DNA from: Acidovorax sp.
GTDB lineage: Bacteria > Pseudomonadota > Gammaproteobacteria > Burkholderiales > Burkholderiaceae_C
DNA length: 37,056 bases
NCBI GenBank assembly: GCA_004210805.1
Contig: SDXZ01000009.1
Coordinates: 1-37,056 of the forward strand
Direction: 5' to 3'
Shown: in pieces, positions 1-7,932 of the stretch
How the letters are laid out: the number at the start of each line of letters is the position of its first letter
How positions within the stretch are numbered: the stretch's first letter is position 1
Made by a program: the position numbers and the translations under genes
The notes under the pieces: generated by a model
What the model was told of the DNA's origin: nothing
What the model saw: the letters and a program-made list of their open reading frames with translations, nothing else
The model's database searches: none

Positions 1-333
1 CGGGCGCGTGTGCGCCGCACCTGGTGCAACCTGCTGCGGCATCGGCTGGACCAGTATGCCGAGGTGATCTTCCAGGAGCAGTACTACAACTCGCCCTGGT
101 TCACCGAGGGCAACCGCGAGTTTTCGACCCGGCTGATGGCCGGTTTTTTTGCCCTGATGGAAGAGGGGCAGCAGCAGGAGATCCTCAAAGCCGTGCCGGT
201 GCCGCTGCTCACCGCCAGCCTGGTCGGGTCGGTGCGCGAGACGGCCAACCTTATCCGCACCAAGGTGTTGCCCGATGAGGATGCCATGCACCAGATGGCT
301 TTCAGCCTTTGCTGGGACGCCCTCAAGGCCTAG
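1..333 (+). CDS. TetR-family transcriptional regulator, C-terminal part (5' end outside window)
   Basis: The frame is open from base 1, so the gene begins upstream and only about 110 C-terminal residues are seen. The segment is helical and ends in a pattern typical of the ligand-binding domain of TetR regulators (a FTEGNREF stretch, then an LMAGFFALMEEG helix). The DNA-binding helix-turn-helix would lie outside the window and cannot be checked. The next gene, 195 bases downstream on the same strand, encodes the Fe-S subunit of a molybdenum hydroxylase, so a link in regulation is possible but unproven. The assignment to TetR rests on general resemblance of the C-terminal half, which diverges strongly in this family. 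Confidence 0.6.
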   Translation, partial: RARVRRTWCNLLRHRLDQYAEVIFQEQYYNSPWFTEGNREFSTRLMAGFFALMEEGQQQEILKAVPVPLLTASLVGSVRETANLIRTKVLPDEDAMHQMAFSLCWDALKA

Positions 334-527
334 GCCCGAAGCAGGGATAACAGCCCGTTGAAAGTGCAATGGCCCGCACCCATACCTCTTTTAATCGAAT
401 GAAAATTCTCTTAACTGCGCGACCTGACCTGAGCACGCTGCTGCAAGAGCGATGGCGTCCCTGACGCCACCCCAACGATAAAAAACTGCTTGCCTCCCAC
501 CTGAATTCCACCCCACGGAGAACCACG

Positions 528-989
528 ATGCCCACGCTCAACATCAACGGCAAAAACACGGCGGTCGACGCTGACGAATCCACGCCCATCCTATGGGCCC
601 TGCGCGACACGCTGGGCATGACGGGCACCAAGTTTGGTTGCGGCCAGGCCTTGTGTGGCGCCTGCACGGTGCACCTGAACGGCGCGCCCATCCGCTCCTG
701 CATCACGCCGATCTCGGCCGCGGCGGGGCAGAAGATCACGACCATCGAGGCGGTGTCCACCACCGACAAGGTCGGCAAGGCGGTGCACGCAGCCTGGGTC
801 AAACACGACGTGGCGCAGTGCGGCTACTGCCAAAGCGGCCAGATCATGAGCGCCACCTCGCTGCTGCAGGGCAAAAAGAAGCCCACCGATGCCGACATCG
901 ACGCCGCCATGGCGGGCAACGTGTGCCGCTGCGGTACCTACGTGCGCATCCGCGCTGCCATCCACGACGCCGCCAAGACGCTGGCTTGA
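528..989 (+). CDS. 2Fe-2S subunit of a molybdenum hydroxylase (isoquinoline 1-oxidoreductase / xanthine dehydrogenase family)
   Basis: The small electron-transfer subunit of a xanthine dehydrogenase-family enzyme, 153 residues, the usual length for IorA-type subunits. The N-terminal plant-type ferredoxin domain has cluster ligands C38, C43, C46 and C58 (motif CGQALCGACTVHLNG), and the C-terminal four-helix domain has C98, C101, C133 and C135 (CGYCQSG and CRCGTY). It passes electrons from the Mo site of its partner to an acceptor. A GGAG ribosome site lies just before the ATG. The Mo subunit gene follows after 27 bases, so the two form one operon. No FAD subunit or cytochrome is adjacent, as is common for two-subunit IorAB-like enzymes. 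The substrate cannot be read from sequence. Confidence 0.93.
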   Translation: MPTLNINGKNTAVDADESTPILWALRDTLGMTGTKFGCGQALCGACTVHLNGAPIRSCITPISAAAGQKITTIEAVSTTDKVGKAVHAAWVKHDVAQCGYCQSGQIMSATSLLQGKKKPTDADIDAAMAGNVCRCGTYVRIRAAIHDAAKTLA

Positions 990-1016
990 GCCCACCACTG
1001 AGTCCAGGAGAACACC

Positions 1017-3299
1017 ATGCACTTCGAATCTCAAGCCCTGCAGTTAGAGGCTCATAATTTCATGCCAAAAAACCTGCTAGCGCTTATGGAACAAGCGCAA
1101 GATGCTAGCAATTCAGGAGCAAATGACGAACCCAGCGGTGTGGCACGCCGCACCTTCCTCAAAGTGTCGGCCGCCTCGGGCTTTGCGCTGGGCGCGTTCC
1201 CGTTGGTGGCAGCGGCCCAGGCCGCGGGCGCTGCGGCACCGGCCGGCCTCAAGCCCTTCGAGCAACCCTCGGCCTTTGTGCGCATCGATGCCGATGGCAC
1301 GGTCACCGTCACCATCAACCGGCTCGACTTTGGTCAGGGCGTGCAGACCGGCCTGCCCATGATCCTGGCCGAAGAGCTGGACGCCGACTGGAGCAGGGTG
1401 CGCAGCGTGCACGGCGACGCCAACCAGGCGTATGCCGATCCGGCCTTTGGCATGCACCTCACCGGCGGCTCCAACTCGATCAAGAACTCGTACACGCAGT
1501 ACCGCGAACTCGGCGCGCGCACCCGGGCCATGCTGGTCGGGGCGGCCGCCGCGCAGTGGGGTGTGGATGCATCGGCACTGCGCACCAGCAACGGCTTTGT
1601 GGTGGGGCCGGGCGGCAAGAAGCTCGGCTATGGCCAACTGGCCGAGGCGGCGATGAAGCAGCCTGTGCCCGAGAAGGTCACCCTCAAGGACCCCAAGCAG
1701 TTCCGCATCATCGGCAAGCCCACGGGTCGGCTGGATGCCAAGGCCAAGTCGAGCGGCCAGCAGGACTACGGCATCGACGTGCGCCTGCCCGGCATGCTGA
1801 CGGCCGTGGTGGCGCGCCCGCCGGTGTTTGGTGCCAAGCTCAAGACGCTGGACGATTCCGCGGCCAAGGCTGTCAAGGGCGTGAAGGCCGTGCTGCGCGT
1901 GCCCACCGACCGGGGCGGCGAAGGCGTGGCCGTGGTGGCCGAAGGCTACTGGGCCGCCAAGCAGGGCCGCGATGCCCTCAAGGCCGAGTGGGACCACAGC
2001 GGCGTGGGCCAGCCCGACACCGCCCGCCTGCTGGTGCAGTACCGCGAGCTGGCCGCCAAGCCCGGCTTGGTGGCGATACCCGCCGACACGGCGGCGCTGG
2101 CAGGTGCCCCGCACAAAATCAGCGCCGAGTTCGTCTTTCCCTACCTTGCGCACGCGCCCATGGAGCCGCTCAACTGCACGGTGAAGCTCGATGGCGACAA
2201 GGCCGAGCTCTGGATGGGCACGCAGATGCCGGGCCTGGACGCCATGGCCGCCGCCAAGACGCTGGGCGTGCCGCCGCAGAACATCAAGGTCCACACGCAG
2301 ATGGCCGGGGGCGGCTTTGGCCGCCGCGCCATCCCTACCAGCGACTATGTGGTGGAGGCCTGCGGCGTGGCCAAGGCGGCGCGCACGGCGGGCATCACCG
2401 CCCCGGTGCGCACCCTCTGGAGCCGCGAGGACGACATCAAGGGCGGCTACTACCGGCCCATGCACGTGCACCGCGCCGAGATCGGGTTTGATGCAGAGGG
2501 CAAGATCCTCGCGTGGGACCACACGATCGTCGGGCAGTCCATCCTCAAAGGCTCGCCGTTCGAGGCCTTCATGGTCAAGAACGGCATCGACGCCACGGCC
2601 GTCGAAGGCATGAAAGAGCCCTACGACGTGCCAATGAAACTGTCGGTGCACCACCCCGAGGTCAACGTGCCCGTGCTCTGGTGGCGCAGCGTGGGCTCCA
2701 CCCACACGGCCTACGCCATGGAGACGCTGATTGACGACGTGGCCCGCGCCACCCAGCAAGACCCGGTGGCCTACCGCATGCGCCTGATGGGCGACAAGCA
2801 TCCGCGCCACAAGGCGGCGCTGCAGCTGGCCGTGGCGCAGTCGGGCTACGGCAAGAAAAAGCTGGCGCCCGGCCGCGCGTGGGGCGTGGCGGTGCACGAG
2901 TCGTTCCAGTCCGTGGTGGCGTACGTGGTCGAGGCCTCGGTGAAAGACGGCACACCCAAGCTGCACAGCATTACGGCCGGCGTGCACTGCAATCTGGTGG
3001 TCAACCCCAAGAGCGTAGAAGCGCAGGTGCAGGGCGCGGCGCTGATGGGCCTGTCGATGTGCCTGCCGGGCGCGGCCATCACGCTCAAGGATGGCCTGGT
3101 GGAGCAGAGCAATTTCGGGGACTTCGCCGTGCCGCGCATCACCGACATGCCGCTGGTGGCCGTGCACGTGGTACCCAGCGCCGAGCCGCCCACCGGCATG
3201 GGCGAACCCGGCCTGCCGCCGCTGGCGCCAGCGTTTGCCAACGCCATCGCCCAGATCACGGGCAAGGCCCCGCGCGAGCTGCCGTTCAAGCTGGCGTGA
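1017..3299 (+). CDS. Molybdopterin-binding catalytic subunit of a xanthine dehydrogenase-family hydroxylase (IorB-like), Tat-exported
   Basis: The 760-residue Mo subunit, which would hydroxylate an aldehyde or N-heterocycle using water as oxygen source. The family glycine motif GGGFGRR lies near residue 430, and the GMGEPG motif carrying the probable catalytic Glu lies near residue 729. A twin-arginine motif (RRTFLK, residues 44-49) precedes a hydrophobic stretch ending in VAAAQA, so the enzyme is probably exported folded, with the cytoplasmically matured Fe-S subunit carried along. The ATG at 1017 has an AGGAG site at 1005-1009. Residues about 16-34, just before the Tat motif, are encoded by a diverged copy of an interspersed hairpin repeat, giving an unusually long pre-Tat segment. 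A GTG at 1140 is an alternative start but has no ribosome site at proper spacing. Confidence 0.93.
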   Translation: MHFESQALQLEAHNFMPKNLLALMEQAQDASNSGANDEPSGVARRTFLKVSAASGFALGAFPLVAAAQAAGAAAPAGLKPFEQPSAFVRIDADGTVTVTINRLDFGQGVQTGLPMILAEELDADWSRVRSVHGDANQAYADPAFGMHLTGGSNSIKNSYTQYRELGARTRAMLVGAAAAQWGVDASALRTSNGFVVGPGGKKLGYGQLAEAAMKQPVPEKVTLKDPKQFRIIGKPTGRLDAKAKSSGQQDYGIDVRLPGMLTAVVARPPVFGAKLKTLDDSAAKAVKGVKAVLRVPTDRGGEGVAVVAEGYWAAKQGRDALKAEWDHSGVGQPDTARLLVQYRELAAKPGLVAIPADTAALAGAPHKISAEFVFPYLAHAPMEPLNCTVKLDGDKAELWMGTQMPGLDAMAAAKTLGVPPQNIKVHTQMAGGGFGRRAIPTSDYVVEACGVAKAARTAGITAPVRTLWSREDDIKGGYYRPMHVHRAEIGFDAEGKILAWDHTIVGQSILKGSPFEAFMVKNGIDATAVEGMKEPYDVPMKLSVHHPEVNVPVLWWRSVGSTHTAYAMETLIDDVARATQQDPVAYRMRLMGDKHPRHKAALQLAVAQSGYGKKKLAPGRAWGVAVHESFQSVVAYVVEASVKDGTPKLHSITAGVHCNLVVNPKSVEAQVQGAALMGLSMCLPGAAITLKDGLVEQSNFGDFAVPRITDMPLVAVHVVPSAEPPTGMGEPGLPPLAPAFANAIAQITGKAPRELPFKLA
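1062..1118. repeat. Interspersed hairpin repeat, copy C (inside the Mo-subunit gene)
   Basis: Contains AGCGCTT, seven bases, then AAGCGC, preceded by an A-run and followed by a GCTAGCAATTCAGGAG stretch. Copies at 7871-7928 and 12930-12984 have the same order: A-run, AGCGCTT, seven-base loop, AAGCGC, then TAGCTAT and an AATT-containing tail. This copy is the most diverged and is translated as part of the N-terminus of the hydroxylase. Family membership is by eye. Confidence 0.6.
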
Positions 3300-3328
3300 T
3301 CTGACACCCGCGCCACCCAAGGGCCGCC

Positions 3329-4273
3329 TCAGGCCCCGGGTGGTGCCGGCGGCGGAGATCGCACGGGTAGGGTAGGTAACGCGAATGCCGAGTCCGCTTT
3401 GACAAGGTCCAAAAATGCGGCCAGCGTGGCCGTGGGGAGCCTGCGGCTGGGGTAGTACAGGTAAAAACCCGGGATGGGCGGACACCAGTCGCCCAGCACG
3501 GTCACCAGCGCGCCAGTGGCCAGCGCGGCCCGGGCGTACGGCTCGTACAGGTACGCAAAGCCGACGCCATCGAGGGCGGCCTGCAGGATGAGCGGCATGT
3601 CGCCCACGGTCAGGCGGCCAGGCACATCGACGGCGACTTTCTCGCCGGCTTTTTCAAACTCCCACGCAAAGCGCACTCCGCTGGGGAAGCGGATGCGCAC
3701 GCAGGGCATTTGCAGCAGGTCGCGCGGGCTGCGCGGCGTGCCGACGCGTGCGATCAGCGCGGGGGAGGCCACCACCATCAGCTGCTGCGCCGGGCCGATG
3801 GGCAGCGCCACCATGTCCTGCTGCAGGCGTTCGCCGTATCGCACGCCCGCGTCAAAACCTCCTTCCACAATGTCGACGAGGCCATCGTCCAGCACCAGTT
3901 CGACCTGCGCCTCGGGGTACCGCGCCAAAAAGTCGGCGACGAGCGGCCCCAGGACCAGGTCGCCCGCAGAGCGCGGCGCGTTGATGCGCAGCAGGCCCTG
4001 CGGCGTGTCACGGAAAGCGTTGATGCCGTCGATGGCGGCGTCGATGTCCTGAAGGGCAGGGCCGACGCGCGCGAGCAGCTGGCGCCCTGCGGGCGTCAGG
4101 GCCACGCTGCGCGTGGTGCGGTTGAACATGCGCACACCCAGGCGCTCTTCCAGCGAACGCACGGCATGGCTGATGGCCGAGGCGGACAGGCCCAGTTCCT
4201 GCGCGGCAGCCCGAAAGCTCAAGTGGCGGGCGATGCTGGTCAGCAGCTTCAAATCGGCAAGGTCGAGGCTCAT
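3329..4273 (-). CDS. LysR-family transcriptional regulator
   Basis: A 314-residue protein with the standard LysR layout: N-terminal winged helix-turn-helix (residues about 4-62, including FRAAAQELGLSASAISHAVR) followed by a two-lobed effector-binding domain. It is transcribed away from the SDR gene beginning at 4373, and the 99 bases between them contain a 12-bp palindrome. LysR regulators commonly control the divergent neighbour, so the SDR gene is the expected target. Its 3' end lies 29 bases from the end of the convergent Mo-subunit gene. The Pro-rich last ten residues are not part of the domain. The effector is unknown. Confidence 0.93.
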   Translation of the reverse strand: MSLDLADLKLLTSIARHLSFRAAAQELGLSASAISHAVRSLEERLGVRMFNRTTRSVALTPAGRQLLARVGPALQDIDAAIDGINAFRDTPQGLLRINAPRSAGDLVLGPLVADFLARYPEAQVELVLDDGLVDIVEGGFDAGVRYGERLQQDMVALPIGPAQQLMVVASPALIARVGTPRSPRDLLQMPCVRIRFPSGVRFAWEFEKAGEKVAVDVPGRLTVGDMPLILQAALDGVGFAYLYEPYARAALATGALVTVLGDWCPPIPGFYLYYPSRRLPTATLAAFLDLVKADSAFALPTLPVRSPPPAPPGA

Positions 4274-4287
4274 TGATGAAATTTGTT

Positions 4288-4299
4288 CATGGGTCCATG
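4288..4299. promoter_or_regulatory. Palindrome in the LysR/SDR divergent intergenic region, candidate operator
   Basis: Perfect inverted repeat CATGG-GT-CCATG, 15 bases upstream of the LysR start. LysR proteins bind dyads in such intergenic regions, often of T-N11-A form; this one does not fit that form exactly, so the assignment is tentative. Confidence 0.35.
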
Positions 4300-4372
4300 T
4301 ATTTTGAGGCTATTTGTGTTCTCTTTATTCAACAATAAGCTGCCCGCTGATTTGCAAACCAAGGGAGAAAAC

Positions 4373-5140
4373 ATGCAAAACAGCGAGTGGAATCTGGCCG
4401 GGAAGACCTTTTTGGTCAGCGGCGCGTCGTCGGGCATCGGCGCCGCCACGGCCGTTGCGCTGGGGCGCCAGCGGGCCCAAGTGGTGCTGGCCGCGCGCCG
4501 CACGGCCGAGTGCGAAGCGGTGGCAGAACAAGTGCGCGCAGCGGGTGGCCAGGCCTATGTCACGGCGCTGGACGTGACTGACGAGGCGAGCGTGCAGCGC
4601 AGCGTGGAAGCCACGGTGCAGCACTTTGGCCGCCTGGACGGCGCCTTCAACAACGCCGGCACGCTGGGTGCCGCGGGCCCCTTGCACACGCTGAGCACGG
4701 CGGATGTGCAGGCGGTGTTGCAGGCCAACACGCTGGGCATCTTCTACGCGCTCAAGCACCAGATCGCCGCCATGCTCAAGACGGGCGGCGGAGCGATCGT
4801 CAACAACCTGTCGATCTCGTCCCAGGTCGGCTTCAATGGCATCAGCGCCTATACCGCCAGCAAACACGCTGCGCTGGGGCTGACACGCAATGCAGCGATG
4901 GAATATTTTCAGCAAGGCATTCGCGTGAACGCGCTGAGCCCGGGCCCCACCGTGACCCCGATGGCGCTGGCCGCGTTTGGCAACGAAGACGCCATGCGCG
5001 GGAGCCTGCAGACGTCCCCCGCCGGGCGGCCGGCGCTGCCGTCGGAGATGGTGGGCCCGGTGCTGTTTCTGCTCTCGGACGCAGCCAGCTTCGTGAGTGG
5101 ACACAGCCTGGTGGTGGACGGCGGATACACGCTGGCCTGA
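4373..5140 (+). CDS. SDR-family NAD(P)-dependent oxidoreductase
   Basis: A classical short-chain dehydrogenase of 255 residues. The cofactor motif GASSGIG (residues 17-23) is followed by NNAG, a catalytic Ser in the strand ending NNLSISS, and the YTASK active site. The C-terminus has the usual SGHSLVVDGGYT tail. An Arg pair after the second strand (LAARR) suggests NADP(H) preference. The frame is open further upstream, but the ATG at 4373 is preferred because AAGGGAG at 4361-4367 is well spaced and the Rossmann fold starts directly after it. Divergent from a LysR gene that probably regulates it. The substrate is unknown. Confidence 0.92.
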   Translation: MQNSEWNLAGKTFLVSGASSGIGAATAVALGRQRAQVVLAARRTAECEAVAEQVRAAGGQAYVTALDVTDEASVQRSVEATVQHFGRLDGAFNNAGTLGAAGPLHTLSTADVQAVLQANTLGIFYALKHQIAAMLKTGGGAIVNNLSISSQVGFNGISAYTASKHAALGLTRNAAMEYFQQGIRVNALSPGPTVTPMALAAFGNEDAMRGSLQTSPAGRPALPSEMVGPVLFLLSDAASFVSGHSLVVDGGYTLA

Positions 5141-5190
5141 CGTCGAGCGCACCACGCCAGACCACGCCGGTGTTGGCATAGCATGGCGCG

Positions 5191-5781
5191 ATGCATGACC
5201 CGTCCGCCACCCACCTGCCACGCCCACTACAACCGGGTGCCCACGTCGTCCTGGTCCTCGCCTCGGGCCGGGGCGAGCGTTTTGCGGCATCGGGCGGTGC
5301 GGTGCACAAACTGCGCGCACCCCTGGCAGGCATGACGGTCTTGGAGCACACGCTGGCCGCCGTGCGCGCAAGTGGCCTGGCCTGGCACCTGGAGGATGTC
5401 GGCCACCCCGGCATGGGCGATTCGATTGCGGCGGCCGTGCGCGCCACCGCAGGCGCCGGCGGCTGGCTGGTGCTGCCGGGCGATCTGCCGCTGGTCCAGC
5501 CCGCCACATTGCGCAGTGTGGCTGCCGCCTTGGCACACAGTGCAGTGGCCGTGCCGTTGTACCGTGGCGAGCGCGGGCATCCTGTGGGTTTTGCGGCACA
5601 GTGCCTGCAGGATCTGCTCGCGCTGTCGGGCGAACAGGGCGCCGCTGGCATCGTGCGCCAACATGCCCAGCAGGGCGGGGTGCAGAGCGTGGAGGTCGAA
5701 GACGAAGGTACGGTGACCGATATCGACACCGTGGCAGACCTGGCCTGCGCCGAGCACATCCTTGCGGCCCGCAAAGACTGA
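5191..5781 (+). CDS. MocA-like nucleotidyltransferase (molybdenum cofactor cytidylyltransferase family)
   Basis: A 196-residue protein of the MobA/MocA nucleotidyltransferase fold. The nucleotide-binding loop is degenerate (LASGRGERF instead of the usual LAAGxSxRFG), followed by K-L in the HKLRAPL segment, the metal-binding LPGDLPLV motif, RGHPVGF, and DIDTVAD near the C-terminus; the last two are typical of MocA. MocA attaches CMP to molybdopterin to make the dinucleotide cofactor used by xanthine-dehydrogenase-family enzymes, so it fits with the hydroxylase at 528-3299, although the LysR and SDR genes lie between. MobA (GMP transfer) is less likely. No XdhC-like chaperone gene is seen nearby. 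Confidence 0.8.
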   Translation: MHDPSATHLPRPLQPGAHVVLVLASGRGERFAASGGAVHKLRAPLAGMTVLEHTLAAVRASGLAWHLEDVGHPGMGDSIAAAVRATAGAGGWLVLPGDLPLVQPATLRSVAAALAHSAVAVPLYRGERGHPVGFAAQCLQDLLALSGEQGAAGIVRQHAQQGGVQSVEVEDEGTVTDIDTVADLACAEHILAARKD

Positions 5782-5788
5782 CCCACGC

Positions 5789-5829
5789 CAAAAAAGAAAA
5801 CCCGCCGGCTGAAGCATCAGCGAGCGGGT
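5789..5829 (-). terminator. Rho-independent terminator of the superoxide dismutase gene
   Basis: Reading the minus strand, a hairpin with stem ACCCGC/GCGGGT, a 2x2 internal loop and inner stem GCTGA/TCAGC is followed by a T-rich run (TTTTCTTTTTT). The direction of the T-run makes it a terminator for the leftward gene ending at 5888. Confidence 0.85.
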
Positions 5830-5887
5830 GTGGGTGAGCTAAAGGCCGCGGCTTTGCGCAGCCCCTCGGCTCCGCAGCGCGCTTGTT

Positions 5888-6415
5888 TTACTTCGCTGCG
5901 ATCACTGCGCAGGCCAAGCGCGGGCCTGCGTTACCAGTGGGCTGGGTCTTGTAGTCATCCGGGTCGCGGTGAACGATCAAGCCCTTGCCAACGATGTCGT
6001 TGGCGGTGCTGCCCACGCGAATCGTGCTGGATTCAAAGTTGAACGTGGCCGCGCCGTTGGCGTCGGCCTTGAGGCTGGGCAGGTCGCCGGTGTGGTGCTC
6101 GCCCATGCCGTGGTGGCCGTGGGACTTGCCGCCGGGGTTGAAATGGCCGCCGGTGCTCATGCCGTCGCCACTGGAGCAATCGCCCTTTTCATGCACATGA
6201 AAGCCGTGTTCGGCATTGGGCTTGAGGCCGGTGATGGAGCCCGACACTTTCACAACGTCGCCCGACTGGACGAATGTGACCGTGCCCGCGGCGGTGTTGC
6301 CGCGTGTGGGTTCGAGCTTGGCGGTCGCGCTGGGGCCTGACGACGAGTACGCCGCGCAGCCGGCCAGGGTGGCGACCGCAAGGGCTGACAGGGCAATTCC
6401 GAAGCGATTTTTCAT
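5888..6415 (-). CDS. sodC: Cu/Zn superoxide dismutase, lipoprotein
   Basis: Periplasmic SodC, 175 residues, converting superoxide to peroxide and oxygen. It begins with a lipoprotein signal (MKNRFGIALSAL, lipobox LAGC), so it is membrane-anchored rather than free. The SOD domain shows the Cu ligands HVH, the bridging and Zn histidines in GGHFNPGGKSHGHHGMGEHH, the HTGDLPSL signature, and the C-terminal VHRDPDDY with the NAGPRLAC segment holding the disulfide Cys and active-site Arg. The frame is open upstream, but the ATG at 6415 is chosen because AAGGAG (complement of 6424-6429) sits eight bases before it and a signal peptide starts there. The His-rich insert adds extra metal-binding potential. 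Confidence 0.95.
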   Translation of the reverse strand: MKNRFGIALSALAVATLAGCAAYSSSGPSATAKLEPTRGNTAAGTVTFVQSGDVVKVSGSITGLKPNAEHGFHVHEKGDCSSGDGMSTGGHFNPGGKSHGHHGMGEHHTGDLPSLKADANGAATFNFESSTIRVGSTANDIVGKGLIVHRDPDDYKTQPTGNAGPRLACAVIAAK

Positions 6416-6569
6416 GTGACGCACTCCTTGATAAACAAATGAACAAAAAAACACGCAATGGTGACAACGGTTCGGGTACGCAGGGCGGTCGCAGTTGTAT
6501 TTTTTTGTTGCCATGGCTCCTCACGCCCGATAGCCATTAGTACGCCCGGAAGGAAGACACAGCAAGGAT

Positions 6570-7163
6570 CTACGCTTCTTTTTGAGCCAGCGCAATCAAA
6601 CGTGCCAGGGCGCGGTCGTGAATGCCATGCTTGCGCAGCTCGTCGTAGGTGGCCTGGGCGTAGTCGCGGGTGGTGCCAAATCGCCCGCAAGCCTCTTCAA
6701 AAATGCGGCAGTACTCATGGTCGGCCAGCTCGCCCGTGTGGTTGGGGCTCTTGCGCGACAGGGTGAAGGCCAGCGCCTGCACTGTGCCGTGGGGCGTGCG
6801 GCAGGGCAGCCAGCGCGGGTCGTACACGGCGGTGACCATCTCGCGCTGCCACAGGTTGATCATGACCTGCCGCGCATGCGCCTTGTCCACGCGGAACACC
6901 ATGCCGCGGCAGCTGCCGCCCGACAGCATGCCGAACACGAGGCCCGGGCATTCGGGCGTGCCGCGGTTGATGCGGCTCCACATCTTGAGCGCCCGGTGCC
7001 AGCCATGCACGGTGGCGGGGCGGCGCTCGGCGTAGTCGAAATCGGGCCGCCAGATGAGCGAGCCATAGCCAAACACCCACAGGTCCTGGTGGCCGCCCCA
7101 TTCCCTGAGCGCACGCTCCAGCATGGGGGCCGGGTCGCGAAGGGGCGCCGGAAGATTCGTCAT
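6570..7163 (-). CDS. ChaC-like gamma-glutamylcyclotransferase
   Basis: A 197-residue member of the ChaC family, which cleaves glutathione to 5-oxoproline and Cys-Gly in the cytosol. The hallmark VFGYGSLIW loop (residues 30-38) binds the gamma-glutamyl group, and E108 in LWQREM is the likely catalytic acid. Length and internal motifs match bacterial ChaC proteins. It lies upstream of sodC on the same strand but 154 bases away, so joint transcription is uncertain. The gene is divergent from the OmpA-like gene at 7286. Confidence 0.9.
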   Translation of the reverse strand: MTNLPAPLRDPAPMLERALREWGGHQDLWVFGYGSLIWRPDFDYAERRPATVHGWHRALKMWSRINRGTPECPGLVFGMLSGGSCRGMVFRVDKAHARQVMINLWQREMVTAVYDPRWLPCRTPHGTVQALAFTLSRKSPNHTGELADHEYCRIFEEACGRFGTTRDYAQATYDELRKHGIHDRALARLIALAQKEA

Positions 7164-7285
7164 GGCGTCACTCTACAATTGAAAACTTTGCTTTTGGGCG
7201 CTGCGGGTTTTTGCACTGGCAGGCCCCGCGGCGGCTCCGCCTTCATTCATTCTTTCTTCATTTTTAACCACAACAGGAATCTCCC

Positions 7286-7804
7286 ATGTCTAGTTCTGAC
7301 GACGATAGCCAACAACGTTTTGCCCTGGGTTTCCTGTTTGCCTTGATCGCGCTGGTCATCTCGGTGGTGGTCGGCACCGTGGTGGTCAAGCGCGTGGGTG
7401 CCTCGGGTGCGGCCAAGCCAGGCGCCACCGCCGTGGCCAGCAGCGCGCCAGCCGCAGCCGTGGTGGCCGACGTTGCCAGCGTGCGGGTTGAAAACGGCGT
7501 CGTGAAGTTCTACTTTGCCAGCGCCAAGGCCGAGCTAGCGGCGGGAGCCAACGAGGCGCTGGCGGATGTGGTCAAGGGCGTGGCCGACGGCAAGAAGGCC
7601 GTGGTCTCGGGTTTTCATGACGCCACGGGCGACGCGGCACTGAACGCCGAGCTGGCCAAGCAGCGCGCCTTTGCGGTGCGCGGTGCGCTCAAGAGTCTGG
7701 GCGTGGCGGAAGACAAGATCGAGCTGAAGAAGCCTGAAGTCACCACGGCCACCGGCAGCAACGCCGAAGCCCGCCGCGTGGAAGTGGCGCTGGGCGCCGT
7801 CTGA
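7286..7804 (+). CDS. OmpA-like domain protein with N-terminal membrane anchor
   Basis: A 172-residue protein with one strong transmembrane segment (residues about 13-34), an Ala-rich linker, then a roughly 110-residue domain (from about residue 62) resembling the OmpA C-terminal peptidoglycan-binding fold. It has the FYFASAKAEL strand, GFHDATGD in place of GHTDxxG, and LAKQRAFAVRGALKSLGV in place of the usual LSxxRAxxV helix, ending in NAEARRVEVAL. The position of the hydrophobic segment suggests inner-membrane anchoring with the domain in the periplasm. The change from GHTD to GFHD alters the usual ligand loop, so peptidoglycan binding is not assured. Confidence 0.8.
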   Translation: MSSSDDDSQQRFALGFLFALIALVISVVVGTVVVKRVGASGAAKPGATAVASSAPAAAVVADVASVRVENGVVKFYFASAKAELAAGANEALADVVKGVADGKKAVVSGFHDATGDAALNAELAKQRAFAVRGALKSLGVAEDKIELKKPEVTTATGSNAEARRVEVALGAV

Positions 7805-7835
7805 ACGATCTTTGCCGGGCTTCTTGCCCTTGCCC

Positions 7836-7867
7836 CAAAAAAAACCCGGCCTCGCCGGGTTTTTTAT
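7836..7867. terminator. Bidirectional Rho-independent terminator
   Basis: Stem ACCCGGC / GCCGGGT with a three-base loop, flanked by an A-run on the left and a T-run on the right, so it works in both directions. It sits between the convergent OmpA-like and glyoxalase genes. Confidence 0.92.
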
Positions 7868-7870
7868 TGC

Positions 7871-7928
7871 TCAAAAATGCCACCAGCGCTTGATATATAA
7901 GCGCTATTAGCTATGAAATTGATAGTAT
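7871..7928. repeat. Interspersed hairpin repeat, copy A
   Basis: A-run, then AGCGCTT-GATATAT-AAGCGC, then TTAGCTATGAAATTGATAG. The AGCGCTT/AAGCGC arms can form a short hairpin. Found between the ends of convergent genes, directly after a terminator. Closely similar to the copy at 12930-12984. Confidence 0.8.
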
Positions 7929-7932
7929 CTGG

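Noticed and set aside
1113-3485. 790-codon open frame on the minus strand opposite the Mo-subunit gene
   Set aside because: It is rich in His, Arg, Gly and Ala, typical of the mirror frame of a high-GC gene, and matches no family; the plus-strand gene is certain.
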